Shown here in pieces: positions 1-8,339 of a stretch of 64,000 bases of DNA. Both the position numbers and the translations under genes were made by a program. This DNA comes from Vibrio sp. SS-MA-C1-2 (lineage in GTDB: Bacteria; Pseudomonadota; Gammaproteobacteria; Enterobacterales; Vibrionaceae), in NCBI RefSeq assembly GCF_021513135.1, contig NZ_CP090981.1, positions 1,240,001 to 1,304,000 of the forward strand, written 5' to 3'. Below the pieces are notes generated by a model that was given only the letters and a program-made list of their open reading frames with translations, was not told the origin of the DNA and ran no database searches. Numbering within the stretch: the stretch's first letter is position 1; the number at the start of each line of letters is the position of its first letter.

Positions 1-15
1 AGCAGAGAGTAATCA

Positions 16-990
16 ATGAAACTACAACAGTTACGCTATATTGTCGAAGTGAGTAATAATAAACTAAATGTCTCAACAACGGCAGAACATTTGTTTACTT
101 CGCAGCCTGGAATTAGCAAACAGATAAAAATATTAGAAGACGAGCTCGGTATTGAGATCTTTATGCGAACAGGAAAGCATCTAACGGAAGTGACCGCGTC
201 TGGTGAGAAAGTGATCCAGTTAGCGCGAGAAGTTCTAGCAAAAGTCGACAGTATTAAGCGAGTTGCTGAAGAAGAAGTTGCACCAGAACAAGGTGAGCTC
301 TCTATCTCAACGACTCATACGCAAGCACGTTATGCACTGCCTGAAACCATTAAAGTATTTAAAGCAAAGTATCCTGATGTTCGCCTTAATATGCATCAAG
401 GTACAACAAAACAAATTTTAGACTCAGTGACCAAAGGGCGAGTGCAGTTTGCGATAGCGACAGAGATTATTGATAATAGCCAAGAGATCATGATGTTGCC
501 TTGTTATCAGTGGCGTCGTTCATTGGTGGTCACAAAAAATCACCCACTGGCAAAGAAAAAGCGGATCACCTTGACGGATTTAGCTAATTATCCTCTGATT
601 ACCTATGCATTTAGTATTGAAAGTAGCCAAGGATTGAATCGTATCTTTAAAGATAAAGGATTAGAGCCGAATCTTGCTTTTACTGCGACAGATGCTGAAG
701 TGATCAAAACGTACGTTAAACTTGGCGTTGGAATTGGTTTGATTGCCAATATGGCGGTGAATGATGACCACCATGGGGAGTTGGTTTTTATTGATACTAG
801 CCATATAATCCCTCCTTCAACCACCTACCTCTATTTTCGTCGTGGCACTTATTTACGCTCCTATATGTATGAGTTTATTTTTCAATTTGCACCACATTTA
901 ACGAAAAATCAGATTGAGAAGGTGATGTTAGCGCGAGATTGTAGTGAAGCGATGGAAATATTCTCATCGCTTAACCTTCCTCTACGTTAA
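16..990 (+). CDS. cysB: HTH-type transcriptional regulator CysB
   Basis: LysR-family activator of sulfate uptake and cysteine synthesis genes. In known CysB proteins, N-acetylserine acts as inducer. The 324-residue product has the same length as E. coli CysB and opens with the family's start MKLQQLRYIVEV. A winged helix-turn-helix occupies about residues 1-60 (TSQPGISKQIKILEDELG), followed by a substrate-binding domain at about 95-300 (QGTTKQILDSV is typical of the effector pocket). The ATG has a GAGAG ribosome site just upstream. It is followed by a methyltransferase gene on the same strand after about 50 bases. The window edge hides its upstream neighbours. Confidence 0.95.
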   Translation: MKLQQLRYIVEVSNNKLNVSTTAEHLFTSQPGISKQIKILEDELGIEIFMRTGKHLTEVTASGEKVIQLAREVLAKVDSIKRVAEEEVAPEQGELSISTTHTQARYALPETIKVFKAKYPDVRLNMHQGTTKQILDSVTKGRVQFAIATEIIDNSQEIMMLPCYQWRRSLVVTKNHPLAKKKRITLTDLANYPLITYAFSIESSQGLNRIFKDKGLEPNLAFTATDAEVIKTYVKLGVGIGLIANMAVNDDHHGELVFIDTSHIIPPSTTYLYFRRGTYLRSYMYEFIFQFAPHLTKNQIEKVMLARDCSEAMEIFSSLNLPLR

Positions 991-1005
991 AGTTAGTCAT
1001 ATCAC

Positions 1006-1027
1006 CCAAGTAAGATGGGTATTATCG
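1006..1027. repeat. possible short form of the intergenic repeat
   Basis: Between cysB and the methyltransferase gene there is a small inverted repeat, ACCCAAGTAAGATGGGT. It resembles the end-only forms of the 128-bp repeat seen at 41419, 47561 and 49046. The match is partial, and it could equally be a short stem after cysB. Confidence 0.3.
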
Positions 1028-1043
1028 TAAAAAGAGAGACAGT

Positions 1044-2237
1044 GTGCAGGATATTAAGCCGTGGTTTACCGCCTTAGATAACTATTTAACTCAGTATCGA
1101 GATCTTTGGCAATTAAAGCCTTTTGCTATGACTGAGTTACCGTGGTTACAAAGTTACCCTCAACTCTCACTGTGGCTTGAACGCCTTTCTGAAAATGATG
1201 TTGCTGAGTTAGTTAATGAACCAAAAAAGCTGGCGGAACAGTTAGCTACTTTTATTCCAGATGCGATGGCTATTTATCAGCTATCGCAGCTCTCCGAAGT
1301 AGAAAAATTATCATTAGATGAATCGATCCCTCGTTTTTTAGATAGCAATATTCCGGGACGAAAATGGCAACAGATTACCGCTTTCAATCAAGCACTTTCA
1401 TATCGTCAAGCTCCTTGGCTTGAGTGGTGTGCAGGTAAAGGTCATTTAGGACGCGTATTAGCGGCAAGTTCTCAACAGTCGGTTGATAGTGTTGAATGGC
1501 AACAAGTGTTATGTGAGGAGGGAAGGTTACTAGCGGATAAATTTGCTTTACCAATGCACTTTATTCAGGCTGACGCTTTTAGTGATAGCGCGAAAAAATA
1601 TGTTAAATCAAACCAGCATGCCGTTGCGCTTCATGCCTGTGGTGATCTTCATAAAACCTTATTGCAACACTGTTGTGATAAGCAGACTCTCGCGGTTTCG
1701 ATCTCACCTTGCTGTTACCATTTAATTCAAGACAGTCATTATCAGCCATTGAGTGATTTAGCTAAAGCGAGCCCATTATTGTTATCTAAATTAGATCTTA
1801 AAATGCCGCTTCATGAGACGGTGACCGCAGGCGCAGGTGTGCGTCGAAAGCGTGAACTGGAACTGAGTTTTCGCCTTGGCTTTGATAGCTTGCAGCGTCA
1901 TCTAACGGGAAGCGATGATTATCTGCCAGTCCCGAGTTTTCCTAAAGCAATTTTAACTCGAGGTTTTACTGAGTTTGTCGAATGGGCTGCGGAGAAAAAG
2001 AGGATTGATCTTCCTGATGATATTGATGTGGGAGAGTGGTTAAAAATTGGCGAAGAACGAGTATTATTAATCGATAAAATAGAGTTAATTCGACAACTTT
2101 TCCGACGACCATTAGAGATCTGGCTAGCGTTAGATCGTGCTAATTATCTCCAGCAGCATGGCTATCAGGTGTCGTTAGCAACATTTTGTCAAAGAGAGAT
2201 GACGCCAAGAAATATTATTATTCAAGGCGTCCGTTAA
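1044..2237 (+). CDS. SAM-dependent methyltransferase, substrate unknown
   Basis: A 397-residue protein resembling a family of class I methyltransferases that are sometimes annotated as glutathione S-transferase C-terminal-like. The SAM-binding motif LEWCAGKGHLGRVLA lies near residues 125-140. A second conserved segment, VALHACGDLHKTLL, lies near 192-205, followed by SISPCCYH. The start is a GTG shortly after an AGAGAGA purine stretch; another GTG lies two bases earlier in a different frame. There is no transmembrane segment or signal peptide, so it is probably cytoplasmic. The substrate cannot be read from the sequence. It follows cysB closely and may be transcribed with it. Confidence 0.75.
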   Translation: MQDIKPWFTALDNYLTQYRDLWQLKPFAMTELPWLQSYPQLSLWLERLSENDVAELVNEPKKLAEQLATFIPDAMAIYQLSQLSEVEKLSLDESIPRFLDSNIPGRKWQQITAFNQALSYRQAPWLEWCAGKGHLGRVLAASSQQSVDSVEWQQVLCEEGRLLADKFALPMHFIQADAFSDSAKKYVKSNQHAVALHACGDLHKTLLQHCCDKQTLAVSISPCCYHLIQDSHYQPLSDLAKASPLLLSKLDLKMPLHETVTAGAGVRRKRELELSFRLGFDSLQRHLTGSDDYLPVPSFPKAILTRGFTEFVEWAAEKKRIDLPDDIDVGEWLKIGEERVLLIDKIELIRQLFRRPLEIWLALDRANYLQQHGYQVSLATFCQREMTPRNIIIQGVR

Positions 2238-2241
2238 TCTT

Positions 2242-2369
2242 TATACTTCTCATACTTGAAGCTGCTAGGTCGTTGGCGTCGCTCGTTCACCCCAATCATA
2301 TAGAACGCCTATACTCATGGGGCTTCACTCGCTTGTCGCTTACTAGCAACTCCAATTATGTTAGGTATA
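2242..2369. repeat. 128-bp intergenic palindromic repeat, copy A
   Basis: A 128-bp element starting TATACTTCTCATACTTGAAG and ending in TTAGGTATA, so its ends are inverted repeats. Subterminal arms GCTGCTAGG and CTAGCAACTCC are also roughly inverted. It lies between the methyltransferase gene and a convergent DOPA-dioxygenase-like gene. Other copies are at 6469, 6662, 20516, 37140 and 38311. Confidence 0.85.
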
Positions 2370-2381
2370 GATTTTTTCTTA

Positions 2382-2738
2382 TTATCGGAAAAGCGCTAAA
2401 TTGAGCGGGATCTCTTGGCCTAACCAGTAAGCATAATCTGTGTGATCTATTAGGTCATCACCGGTCACAGGATGAATAAGCACAGATAACTGCTGACGCT
2501 GACTTTCTAGCCATGCAATATATTGGTCAAAATCTTCAGCATTAAATTCAATTTGACAACTCCAGCAAGGGTGTGGTCCCACTAATTTTTGATGAAAACG
2601 TCCCACTTTTAAACCAAAAATCTCTTCAGATAAATGACGTAACTCTTTAGCGTGATCTTGAGTTTTCTGATCAAAATAGAGATGAGCGTGGTAGTGTTGG
2701 TGGCTATTTTTAGGTGTTTTGTCTTGTTTTTTGCTCAT
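2382..2738 (-). CDS. DOPA 4,5-dioxygenase family protein
   Basis: A small 118-residue protein of the DOPA-dioxygenase-like family, which is common in proteobacteria and named after plant and fungal enzymes that cleave catechol rings. The family's conserved histidine motifs are visible: HYHAHLYFD near residues 15-23, then GPHPCWSCQIEF near 54-65, and VLIHPVTGDDLIDHTDYAYWLG near the end. Family membership is clear, but whether bacterial members of this size act on catechols is not established. It stands alone, with a repeat element downstream and a TM2 gene on the same strand upstream. Confidence 0.75.
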   Translation of the reverse strand: MSKKQDKTPKNSHQHYHAHLYFDQKTQDHAKELRHLSEEIFGLKVGRFHQKLVGPHPCWSCQIEFNAEDFDQYIAWLESQRQQLSVLIHPVTGDDLIDHTDYAYWLGQEIPLNLALFR

Positions 2739-2788
2739 CTAATACCCTTATATTTCTACTTAAACTTTTGATTGGTAAATGGCTTGAT

Positions 2789-3196
2789 TTAGTTAAATCG
2801 ATTTTCGTTATTTTTAATTGAAACTTGATCATTTAACGTCCAGAAATCGACTAACCAACCGATTAAGAAAAAGCCTCCGGTGAATAAATATAAGATACCA
2901 GAGAGCCATTTCCCCATATACATACGATGAATCCCTAAAATACCTAAGAACCCCAGCAATAACCACGCGATATTGTAATCAATCTCCCCTGCAACAAAAC
3001 GTGATTCGGCTTCTCTATCCATCGCTGGGATTAAGAATATATCAATTAACCAGCCGATTCCGAATAACCCGAAGGTAAAGAACCATAAAGTCCCCGTTAT
3101 TGGTTTACCGAAGTAGAAACGATGAGCGCCAGTAAAACCAAAAATCCAAAGAAGATAACCAATAATTCGACTGTGAGTCTGATTATCATTATTCAT
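2789..3196 (-). CDS. TM2 domain-containing membrane protein
   Basis: A 135-residue membrane protein with two copies of the TM2 module, one in each half. Each begins with a helix containing a LLWIFGFTGAHRFYFGK or LLGFLGILGIHRMYMGK type motif and ends in a second hydrophobic helix (GIGWLIDIF, LIGWLVDFW). Four membrane segments are therefore predicted. The function of TM2 proteins in bacteria is unclear. It is read in the same direction as the DOPA-dioxygenase-like gene, 50 bases downstream, so the two may share a transcript. Confidence 0.8.
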   Translation of the reverse strand: MNNDNQTHSRIIGYLLWIFGFTGAHRFYFGKPITGTLWFFTFGLFGIGWLIDIFLIPAMDREAESRFVAGEIDYNIAWLLLGFLGILGIHRMYMGKWLSGILYLFTGGFFLIGWLVDFWTLNDQVSIKNNENRFN

Positions 3197-3477
3197 AATA
3201 AAATTCCTTCATCTTAAAGGGAAAAATGTACCTATTCAAAAAAGATAGCTGGGTAAGGAAATAGGTGTAATAAAATAGATAATATGCTGGATGGTTAACA
3301 GTTACCAATGAAAAAATTGCTTTTTAGTCAGGAAAGTGAATAGTAATGGTTGTCGCAGCAATGTGATATTTAAAAAGAAAATATATAGTTACAATTTAAC
3401 AATAAGCAAACAATTGACTTTAGAGCTGAGGATACTAGCATCTAAGGTGTAAATATTAACTACAGGGCTAAAAATTA

Positions 3478-4377
3478 ATGAAGCGTTTCCTTACACTCTT
3501 TACCGTCGTTATGGCATTGGTCTTTGTGACGACTCCTCATGCAGATGCAAAAAAGTTTGGTGGTGGTAAGTCTTTTGGTAAGAGCTTTAAAACAGCTCCT
3601 GCGCCAGCAGCTAAAACGACTAATACGTCAAGCTTAAATGGCAAAACCCAGAAACCAGCAAGTAGTAAGAAAGGGTTAATCGGTGGTCTATTAGGCGGTC
3701 TACTGGCAGGTAGCTTATTAGCTGCTATGTTTGGTGGTGCGTTTGATGGCATTCAATTCATGGACATTCTGATCTTTGGTCTAATTGCATTTGCTTTATT
3801 CAAACTATTTAAGCACCTGAATCGAGCGAAATTTGATTCAATGCGACAACAGAAGCAGGCATACGCTCACGGCAATCAGCAACAATACAAACAGCCTGAC
3901 TTTAACAATACTAAAGACGCCGACTTTAACCAGCCATCTGGCGGTTTTGGTCAACAAAATAATTCAGCTGGCTTTGGTCAACCAGCCAGTGATGTTCCAT
4001 TTAATCTGCCTCCTGGTTTTGATCTAACGGCTTTCCTTAATGGTTCCCGTGAACATTACCGTATTATCCAAGGAGCATGGAACTTTAACCAGATTGATAC
4101 GATTCAAGAATATGTCTCTCCTGAGCTATTTGCAGCCCTTAAAGAGGAGCGTCAAAGCTTAGAAGGTGAACAACATACAGAAGTGATGTTTGTTGATGCT
4201 GAGCTTGTTCGTGCTGAACATGATACAAGTATTGCTCAAGTGAGTATCCAATTCTCTGGTCGTTACCGTGATACGGTAGAAAAAGTGGAAGAAGGTATTA
4301 AAGATATCTGGCATCTTGAGCGTGATTTGTTGGCGCCAAATGCACCATGGTTAATCGTCGGTATTGAAAATAGCTAA
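3478..4377 (+). CDS. Tim44-like domain protein
   Basis: A 299-residue envelope protein. It has an N-terminal signal or anchor segment (residues 1-24), then a low-complexity stretch rich in K, G, A and T. A glycine-rich hydrophobic segment (GLIGGLLGGLLAGSLLAAM) and a second hydrophobic segment near 92-110 follow. Next comes a Q/N/G-rich linker, and a C-terminal Tim44-like fold from about residue 180. Tim44-like domains in bacteria occur in membrane-attached proteins of poorly known role, so I name only the family. A strong terminator follows the gene at 4422. Confidence 0.8.
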   Translation: MKRFLTLFTVVMALVFVTTPHADAKKFGGGKSFGKSFKTAPAPAAKTTNTSSLNGKTQKPASSKKGLIGGLLGGLLAGSLLAAMFGGAFDGIQFMDILIFGLIAFALFKLFKHLNRAKFDSMRQQKQAYAHGNQQQYKQPDFNNTKDADFNQPSGGFGQQNNSAGFGQPASDVPFNLPPGFDLTAFLNGSREHYRIIQGAWNFNQIDTIQEYVSPELFAALKEERQSLEGEQHTEVMFVDAELVRAEHDTSIAQVSIQFSGRYRDTVEKVEEGIKDIWHLERDLLAPNAPWLIVGIENS

Positions 4378-4421
4378 TCACTTATTGACCAATCAAGGTC
4401 GCGAGTGCTGATATAATAACC

Positions 4422-4449
4422 AAAGCCGCTAACTTTAGCGGCTTTTTGT
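4422..4449 (+). terminator. rho-independent terminator after the Tim44-like gene
   Basis: AAAGCCGCTAA and TTTAGCGGCTTTTT form a perfect GC-rich stem with a very short loop, followed by a T run. Confidence 0.85.
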
Positions 4450-4526
4450 TATCTGGCGCAATGTTTCTATTTGTACTTCTAACCAAATAGGGATAGGCTA
4501 AAGTTAATCTATAAATCGGAGAACAT

Positions 4527-4784
4527 GTGATGCCATTTAACAATAAAATGATTGACGAATTAAATCTTCTTATCAAGTTTGATATCAATAATAGTCAGCA
4601 AGGTTTGAAAGTTGGAAGTAGCGCATCTCCAGAGATGGTTGCAGCGGTTGAGAGTCTTTTTGAAAAAGGGCTAGTGACAGAAAAGGATGGCGGTTATCTA
4701 ACTAATTTAGGTATTGATGCAGCAGAACATGCACAAACAATGATTTCAATCCTGACTAGTCGTCCAGAGCATACACCTGAGTAA
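4527..4784 (+). CDS. TIGR02647-type conserved small protein
   Basis: An 85-residue soluble protein matching a small family found in gammaproteobacteria, recognised by FNNKMIDELNLLIKFD at the start and GYLTNLGIDAAEHAQ near residues 55-69. No catalytic motif is visible and the function is unknown. The ATG is preceded by GGAG (aatcggagaacatgtg). It lies between a terminator and the cysteine-cluster gene, on the same strand as both neighbours. Confidence 0.75.
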   Translation: MMPFNNKMIDELNLLIKFDINNSQQGLKVGSSASPEMVAAVESLFEKGLVTEKDGGYLTNLGIDAAEHAQTMISILTSRPEHTPE

Positions 4785-4910
4785 ATTCTAACGACGAAAT
4801 GCAATCCACATCAGTGCAGGAGTGACCTTTCTTGATAAATTACACTTGCACTTTTGCTCTATCATGGTTATAACGGCGCTTTGAACACGTTAATTCATGA
4901 GAGCACGTCA

Positions 4911-5348
4911 ATGACCACACCTTTCTGGCAACAAAAATCTTTAGAGCAAATGACAGATTCTGAATGGGAATCCCTTTGTGATGGCTGTGGAAAGTGCTGC
5001 CTTCATAAGTTAATCGATGATGATACCGATCAAATCTATTATACCAATGTTGCTTGTAGCCTACTCAATTTAAAAACCTGTTCATGCAAAGATTATCCTA
5101 ACCGTTTTGAGTCTGGAGAAGAGTGTTTAAAGCTAACACGAGATAAGATCGATGAATTTGTCTGGTTGCCTGAAACCTGTGCTTACCGTCTACTTGCTGA
5201 GGGTAGCGAGCTTCCTGAGTGGCACCCTCTGATCACGGGTTCAAAATCTGCGATGCATGCGGCAGGTATGTCTGTCCGCAATAAAGCAGTGTATGAAATT
5301 GAGGTGATTGATTGGGAAAATCACATCATCAACCACCCGAATAAGTAA
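4911..5348 (+). CDS. YcgN-like cysteine-cluster protein (UPF0260)
   Basis: A 145-residue protein with a cysteine-rich signature that probably binds a metal or Fe-S cluster. [11 protein letters not shown] lies near residues 24-34, followed by further cysteines in [22 protein letters not shown] and ETCAYRL. I start it at the ATG at 4911 ([14 protein letters not shown]), which matches the family's N terminus; an in-frame ATG at 4854 would add 19 unmatched residues. The biochemical role is unknown. In E. coli, ycgN lies near the dsbB-nhaB-fadR region, which also follows here. Confidence 0.85.
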   Translation: MTTPFWQQKSLEQMTDSEWESLCDGCGKCCLHKLIDDDTDQIYYTNVACSLLNLKTCSCKDYPNRFESGEECLKLTRDKIDEFVWLPETCAYRLLAEGSELPEWHPLITGSKSAMHAAGMSVRNKAVYEIEVIDWENHIINHPNK

Positions 5349-5366
5349 TATTTAATTAAAAAGTAA

Positions 5367-6320
5367 TTAGATATCGCTATTTTTCTCTCGATGCTGCTGT
5401 AAAATTGGCAGTATCGCTTCTTGAGTCGTTAAGCGTCGAATATCGGAAAATAGCGTATGAGCTTCTGGATAGCTACGTTTTAGGTAAGATAACCACTGTT
5501 TCAAGCGATTTGGGAAATAGAGGCTCTTATAGCCTGCAAGCTCATATTGTGAATACTTATCAAGCAATTCAAGCAGCTCAGACCAACTCATTGGTGGTTG
5601 ATTATTTTTAACTACATTGCCTAGATTCGGCGTTGCAAGGGCACCACGGCAGATCATTAAATCTTCAGAATTGGTCATTTGTTGGCATTTTTGGCCATCT
5701 TGATAGTTCCAAATCTCACCATTGGCGATTAAAGGTAAACGCTGGTTTTTATTTAGCTCTCCAAGACGCTCCCATTTAATTTTCTCGGCTTTGTAGCCAT
5801 CTTCCTTAGTTCGAGCATGAACAACTATCTCAGACGCACCTGCATTGGCAACTGCATCATATATCTCTTCAGCATCTGCGGGGTCATCCCAACCTAAGCG
5901 GACTTTCGCGCTCAACGTCGCTTCTTTACCAATGGCTTCTCTCGCTGAATGAATGACGTTATAGATCGCTTCAGGATCCTTAAGTAGAGCGGCACCGCCC
6001 CGATTTTTATTCACGGTTTTAGCCGGGCAACCAAAGTTAAGGTCAATACCATGAGATCCAAGTTCCAATGCTTTAACTGCATTCTCAGCCATCCAGATGG
6101 GATCTTGACCTAACAATTGAATACGGACTGGCGTGCCTGAAGGGGTCAGACAGTGATGATCTAATTCAGGGCAAAAGCGTTTAAATACTCGAGTTGGCAG
6201 ACGTTGATCAACGATTCTGATAAATTCAGTGACGCAGAGATCATAGTCATTTATCTCAGTGAGAAGTTCACGCATTAAAGCGTCAATCACTCCCTCCATT
6301 GGACCTAATATTACTCGCAT
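5367..6320 (-). CDS. dusC: tRNA-dihydrouridine(16) synthase DusC
   Basis: FMN-dependent reductase that converts a uridine in the tRNA D-loop to dihydrouridine. The 317-residue length fits DusC (about 315) and is shorter than DusA. The TIM-barrel signatures are present: MRVILGPMEGVID at the start, GIDLNFGCPAKTVNKNRGGAALL near residues 92-114 with the catalytic cysteine in the FGCPA segment, and ARTKEDGYKAEKIKWE near 169-184. These agree with the DusC subgroup. It is convergent with the YcgN-like gene, and the stops are 18 bases apart. A repeat-rich gap lies upstream. Confidence 0.92.
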   Translation of the reverse strand: MRVILGPMEGVIDALMRELLTEINDYDLCVTEFIRIVDQRLPTRVFKRFCPELDHHCLTPSGTPVRIQLLGQDPIWMAENAVKALELGSHGIDLNFGCPAKTVNKNRGGAALLKDPEAIYNVIHSAREAIGKEATLSAKVRLGWDDPADAEEIYDAVANAGASEIVVHARTKEDGYKAEKIKWERLGELNKNQRLPLIANGEIWNYQDGQKCQQMTNSEDLMICRGALATPNLGNVVKNNQPPMSWSELLELLDKYSQYELAGYKSLYFPNRLKQWLSYLKRSYPEAHTLFSDIRRLTTQEAILPILQQHREKNSDI

Positions 6321-6468
6321 TTATCTATATTACCGTTATTAATCAATTGGGGCTAAAAAGTAGCTGCGATTCTAGTGAGTAATAGAAAGATTGTCACGAT
6401 TATTTCATTGATTAATCTTCTCTCGTTTTGATCTGAAAAATAAAAAGGTGAGAGGTTTAAATAAGGTT

Positions 6469-6596
6469 TATACCCTTCATCCTTGAAGTCGCTAGGTTGT
6501 TGGCTGCATTCGTTCGCCCTAATCATATAGTACACCTATACTCATGGGGCCTCACTCATTGGCCGCCTACTAGCAACTCCAATTATTTTGGGTATA
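6469..6596. repeat. 128-bp intergenic palindromic repeat, copy B
   Basis: Starts TATACCCTTCATCCTTGAAG and ends TTTTGGGTATA. It has the same orientation and layout as copy A, including the central CTATACTCATGGGGC segment and the CTAGCAACTCC arm. Confidence 0.85.
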
Positions 6597-6661
6597 GTGG
6601 ATACAATAGTAGTTACGAGCAAAAAAAGCTAAAATGGCAAGGTTCATTCGCTTTAACTAGA

Positions 6662-6789
6662 TATACTCTTCATACTTGAAGTCGCTAGGTTGTTGGCTAC
6701 GCTTATTCGCCCTAATCATATAGTACACCTATACTCATGGGGCCCCTCTCACTTGCCGCCTACTAGCAACGCCAATTATTTTAGGTATA
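6662..6789. repeat. 128-bp intergenic palindromic repeat, copy C
   Basis: Starts TATACTCTTCATACTTGAAG and ends TTTTAGGTATA. It sits in direct orientation 65 bases after copy B, making a tandem-like pair. Confidence 0.85.
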
Positions 6790-6841
6790 GACAGTTAACG
6801 AGCAAAAATAAATAGTGTAAGAGTCATTTGGAGTAGTAAAG

Positions 6842-7465
6842 ATGAATTTGTTTAATCAATTTCCAGAGCAATGGCAAGGGTGTAGTGCCATTCAGCTAGA
6901 AGGTGCGTTATTAGCAGCAAACTGCTCACCAACACCTTTAGTTCCAGAACTTTGGCTACCAGCGCTAACTGAGGGGGCTGAGAGCCTTTCGCCAGAACTA
7001 AATCGTGCGATCATCGATCATCTTCAAGCTCAATATGAAGCATTAAAAGTCGGTGAGTATCAGCTTCCTGCTGAGTTAGCATTGAATGAGGTTTTAGAAG
7101 TTCAACATAATGAGTTTGCAGAAGGGTTCCTCTTAGTATGGCCTTTTGTTGAGCCAGAGTGGCATGAAAAATCCGTCAGTGATGGCACGACCAATATGCT
7201 ATCGGCATTAATGATGACAATTATGTTGTGGTGGGATGAAGAGGGGACGATTGCTCAAATGGAAGCCGCAGAGTTTGCTTATCCTGAGTTATCGACACTC
7301 TATCAGCAGCTCCCTATGATGCTTAATGAAGTTGCACAAGCTGCGGATGAGTTAATTATTGGTTCAGCTCAAGCACAAAGCGTTAATCCTTATAAAGAGA
7401 TTGGTCGTAACGATCCCTGTCCTTGTGGTAGTGGTAAGAAGTTCAAACAGTGCTGTGGTAAATAA
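6842..7465 (+). CDS. YecA-like UPF0149 family protein with SEC-C zinc motif
   Basis: A 207-residue protein of the UPF0149/YecA type. The N-terminal two thirds are acidic and helical (for example [14 protein letters not shown] near residues 91-104). The last 22 residues form a SEC-C motif, [20 protein letters not shown], the zinc-binding tail also found at the end of SecA. SEC-C tails are known to bind zinc and, in some proteins, ribosomes; the role of this family is not settled. The ATG follows GGAGTAG. Repeat elements lie on both sides. Confidence 0.85.
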   Translation: MNLFNQFPEQWQGCSAIQLEGALLAANCSPTPLVPELWLPALTEGAESLSPELNRAIIDHLQAQYEALKVGEYQLPAELALNEVLEVQHNEFAEGFLLVWPFVEPEWHEKSVSDGTTNMLSALMMTIMLWWDEEGTIAQMEAAEFAYPELSTLYQQLPMMLNEVAQAADELIIGSAQAQSVNPYKEIGRNDPCPCGSGKKFKQCCGK

Positions 7466-7486
7466 TTCCTTATATCTCCACTCAAA

Positions 7487-7587
7487 TATACCTAAAATAA
7501 TTGGCGTTGCTAGCTGGTGGAAAGTGAGCTAAAGCTGTCTCACCTTTCTTTATGTATAGGCCTAGCCTCTTCAGTGTGAAGGGTATA
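7487..7587. repeat. degenerate copy D of the palindromic repeat, inverted
   Basis: A shortened copy of about 101 bp in the opposite orientation to A-C. It begins TATACCTAAAATAATTGGCG and ends AGTGTGAAGGGTATA. The middle has diverged strongly. It runs directly into the terminator stem at 7587. Confidence 0.7.
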
Positions 7588-7650
7588 AAGCCCGTTAATT
7601 TAGATCTCGCTAACTAAAAAAGTCAGTGGATGAAAACGAACGGGCTTTCT
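7587..7650. terminator. terminator shared by the convergent SEC-C gene and dsbB
   Basis: AAAGCCCGTT and AACGGGCTTT form a stem around a loop of about 40 bases, with T-rich flanks on both strands. It lies between two convergent genes and could serve both. Confidence 0.6.
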
Positions 7651-7652
7651 TG

Positions 7653-8174
7653 TTATTTTTGCGAATGACGAGAGGTTAACTGTGAAATTGTTACGATAAT
7701 TGCAGCAATAATAAACACTGAAAAGATGATCTGTAACCATTGTGGCATAGATAAACCAACAAAATTCCAAACAATATCACTACAGCTTCCTGTTGCTTCA
7801 AAAATATTAGGCATCCATTGATTCAATGGTAGCCAATCTGGGAAGGTGACGAACATATCACAGGTATTAAATGGTGATGGATCAAACTGATAGCCCACAT
7901 GCTCCCACGCCAGTTGAGCGCCCCAAATTGAGCTGACTAGCCAAAGTATTAAAGCTGGAAAACGAGTCCAGTAAGGAGCTATTGCACCAATTAAGCCACT
8001 AAAAATAAGCCCAGCCATTGCGACACGCTCATAGATACACATAACACAAGGATCAAGTTTTAAAATATGTTGGAAGAAAAGGGCAGATAACTCGCAAAAT
8101 AGAGCTGTTAAAGAAAGCAGAAGCCATGCGGCACGGCCTTTTGAAAGAGTGTTAAAGTAATACAAAATAGCCAT
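7653..8174 (-). CDS. dsbB: disulfide bond formation protein DsbB
   Basis: Inner-membrane quinone reductase that re-oxidises periplasmic DsbA. The product of 173 residues has four membrane helices. Two cysteine pairs are visible: CVMC in LDPCVMCIYERVAM near residues 40-43, and a second periplasmic pair in FNTCDMF and ATGSCSDIVW. I start it at the ATG at 8174 (MAILYYFNTLSKGRAAWLLL), which matches DsbB; the open frame reaches 43 codons further upstream, but that part does not resemble the family. It follows nhaB on the same strand after 165 bases, the same neighbour pair as in E. coli. Confidence 0.93.
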   Translation of the reverse strand: MAILYYFNTLSKGRAAWLLLSLTALFCELSALFFQHILKLDPCVMCIYERVAMAGLIFSGLIGAIAPYWTRFPALILWLVSSIWGAQLAWEHVGYQFDPSPFNTCDMFVTFPDWLPLNQWMPNIFEATGSCSDIVWNFVGLSMPQWLQIIFSVFIIAAIIVTISQLTSRHSQK

Positions 8175-8339
8175 GACTAAATTCCATTTGATTAGTTGAT
8201 GTTGGATCGGCCTCAAAGAAGAGAACACACTTGTAAAACCAGTAGTATATCGTGAAAAAGTCCCCGATAAAGGAGACTTTTCATTATTTATGATTATTAT
8301 CAACTACTTTTTAATTAAGTGCACGGCCTTGTTAAGTTA

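Larger units (their letters stand above)
6321..6841. other. 520-base gap filled by two repeat copies
   Basis: Between the dusC start and the SEC-C gene there are two nearly complete copies of the 128-bp repeat in the same orientation, separated by 65 bases. The open frames here fall inside the repeats or are short, and none looks like a gene. Any promoter for the SEC-C gene must lie at or after 6600. Confidence 0.7.

Noticed and set aside
2186-2404. Open frame of 72 codons crossing the end of the methyltransferase gene
   Set aside because: It runs through repeat copy A. Similar frames in copies B and F (6497, 20544) share the same residues (RPNHIVHLYSWG and RPYHIENLDSWG), so they are by-products of the repeat.
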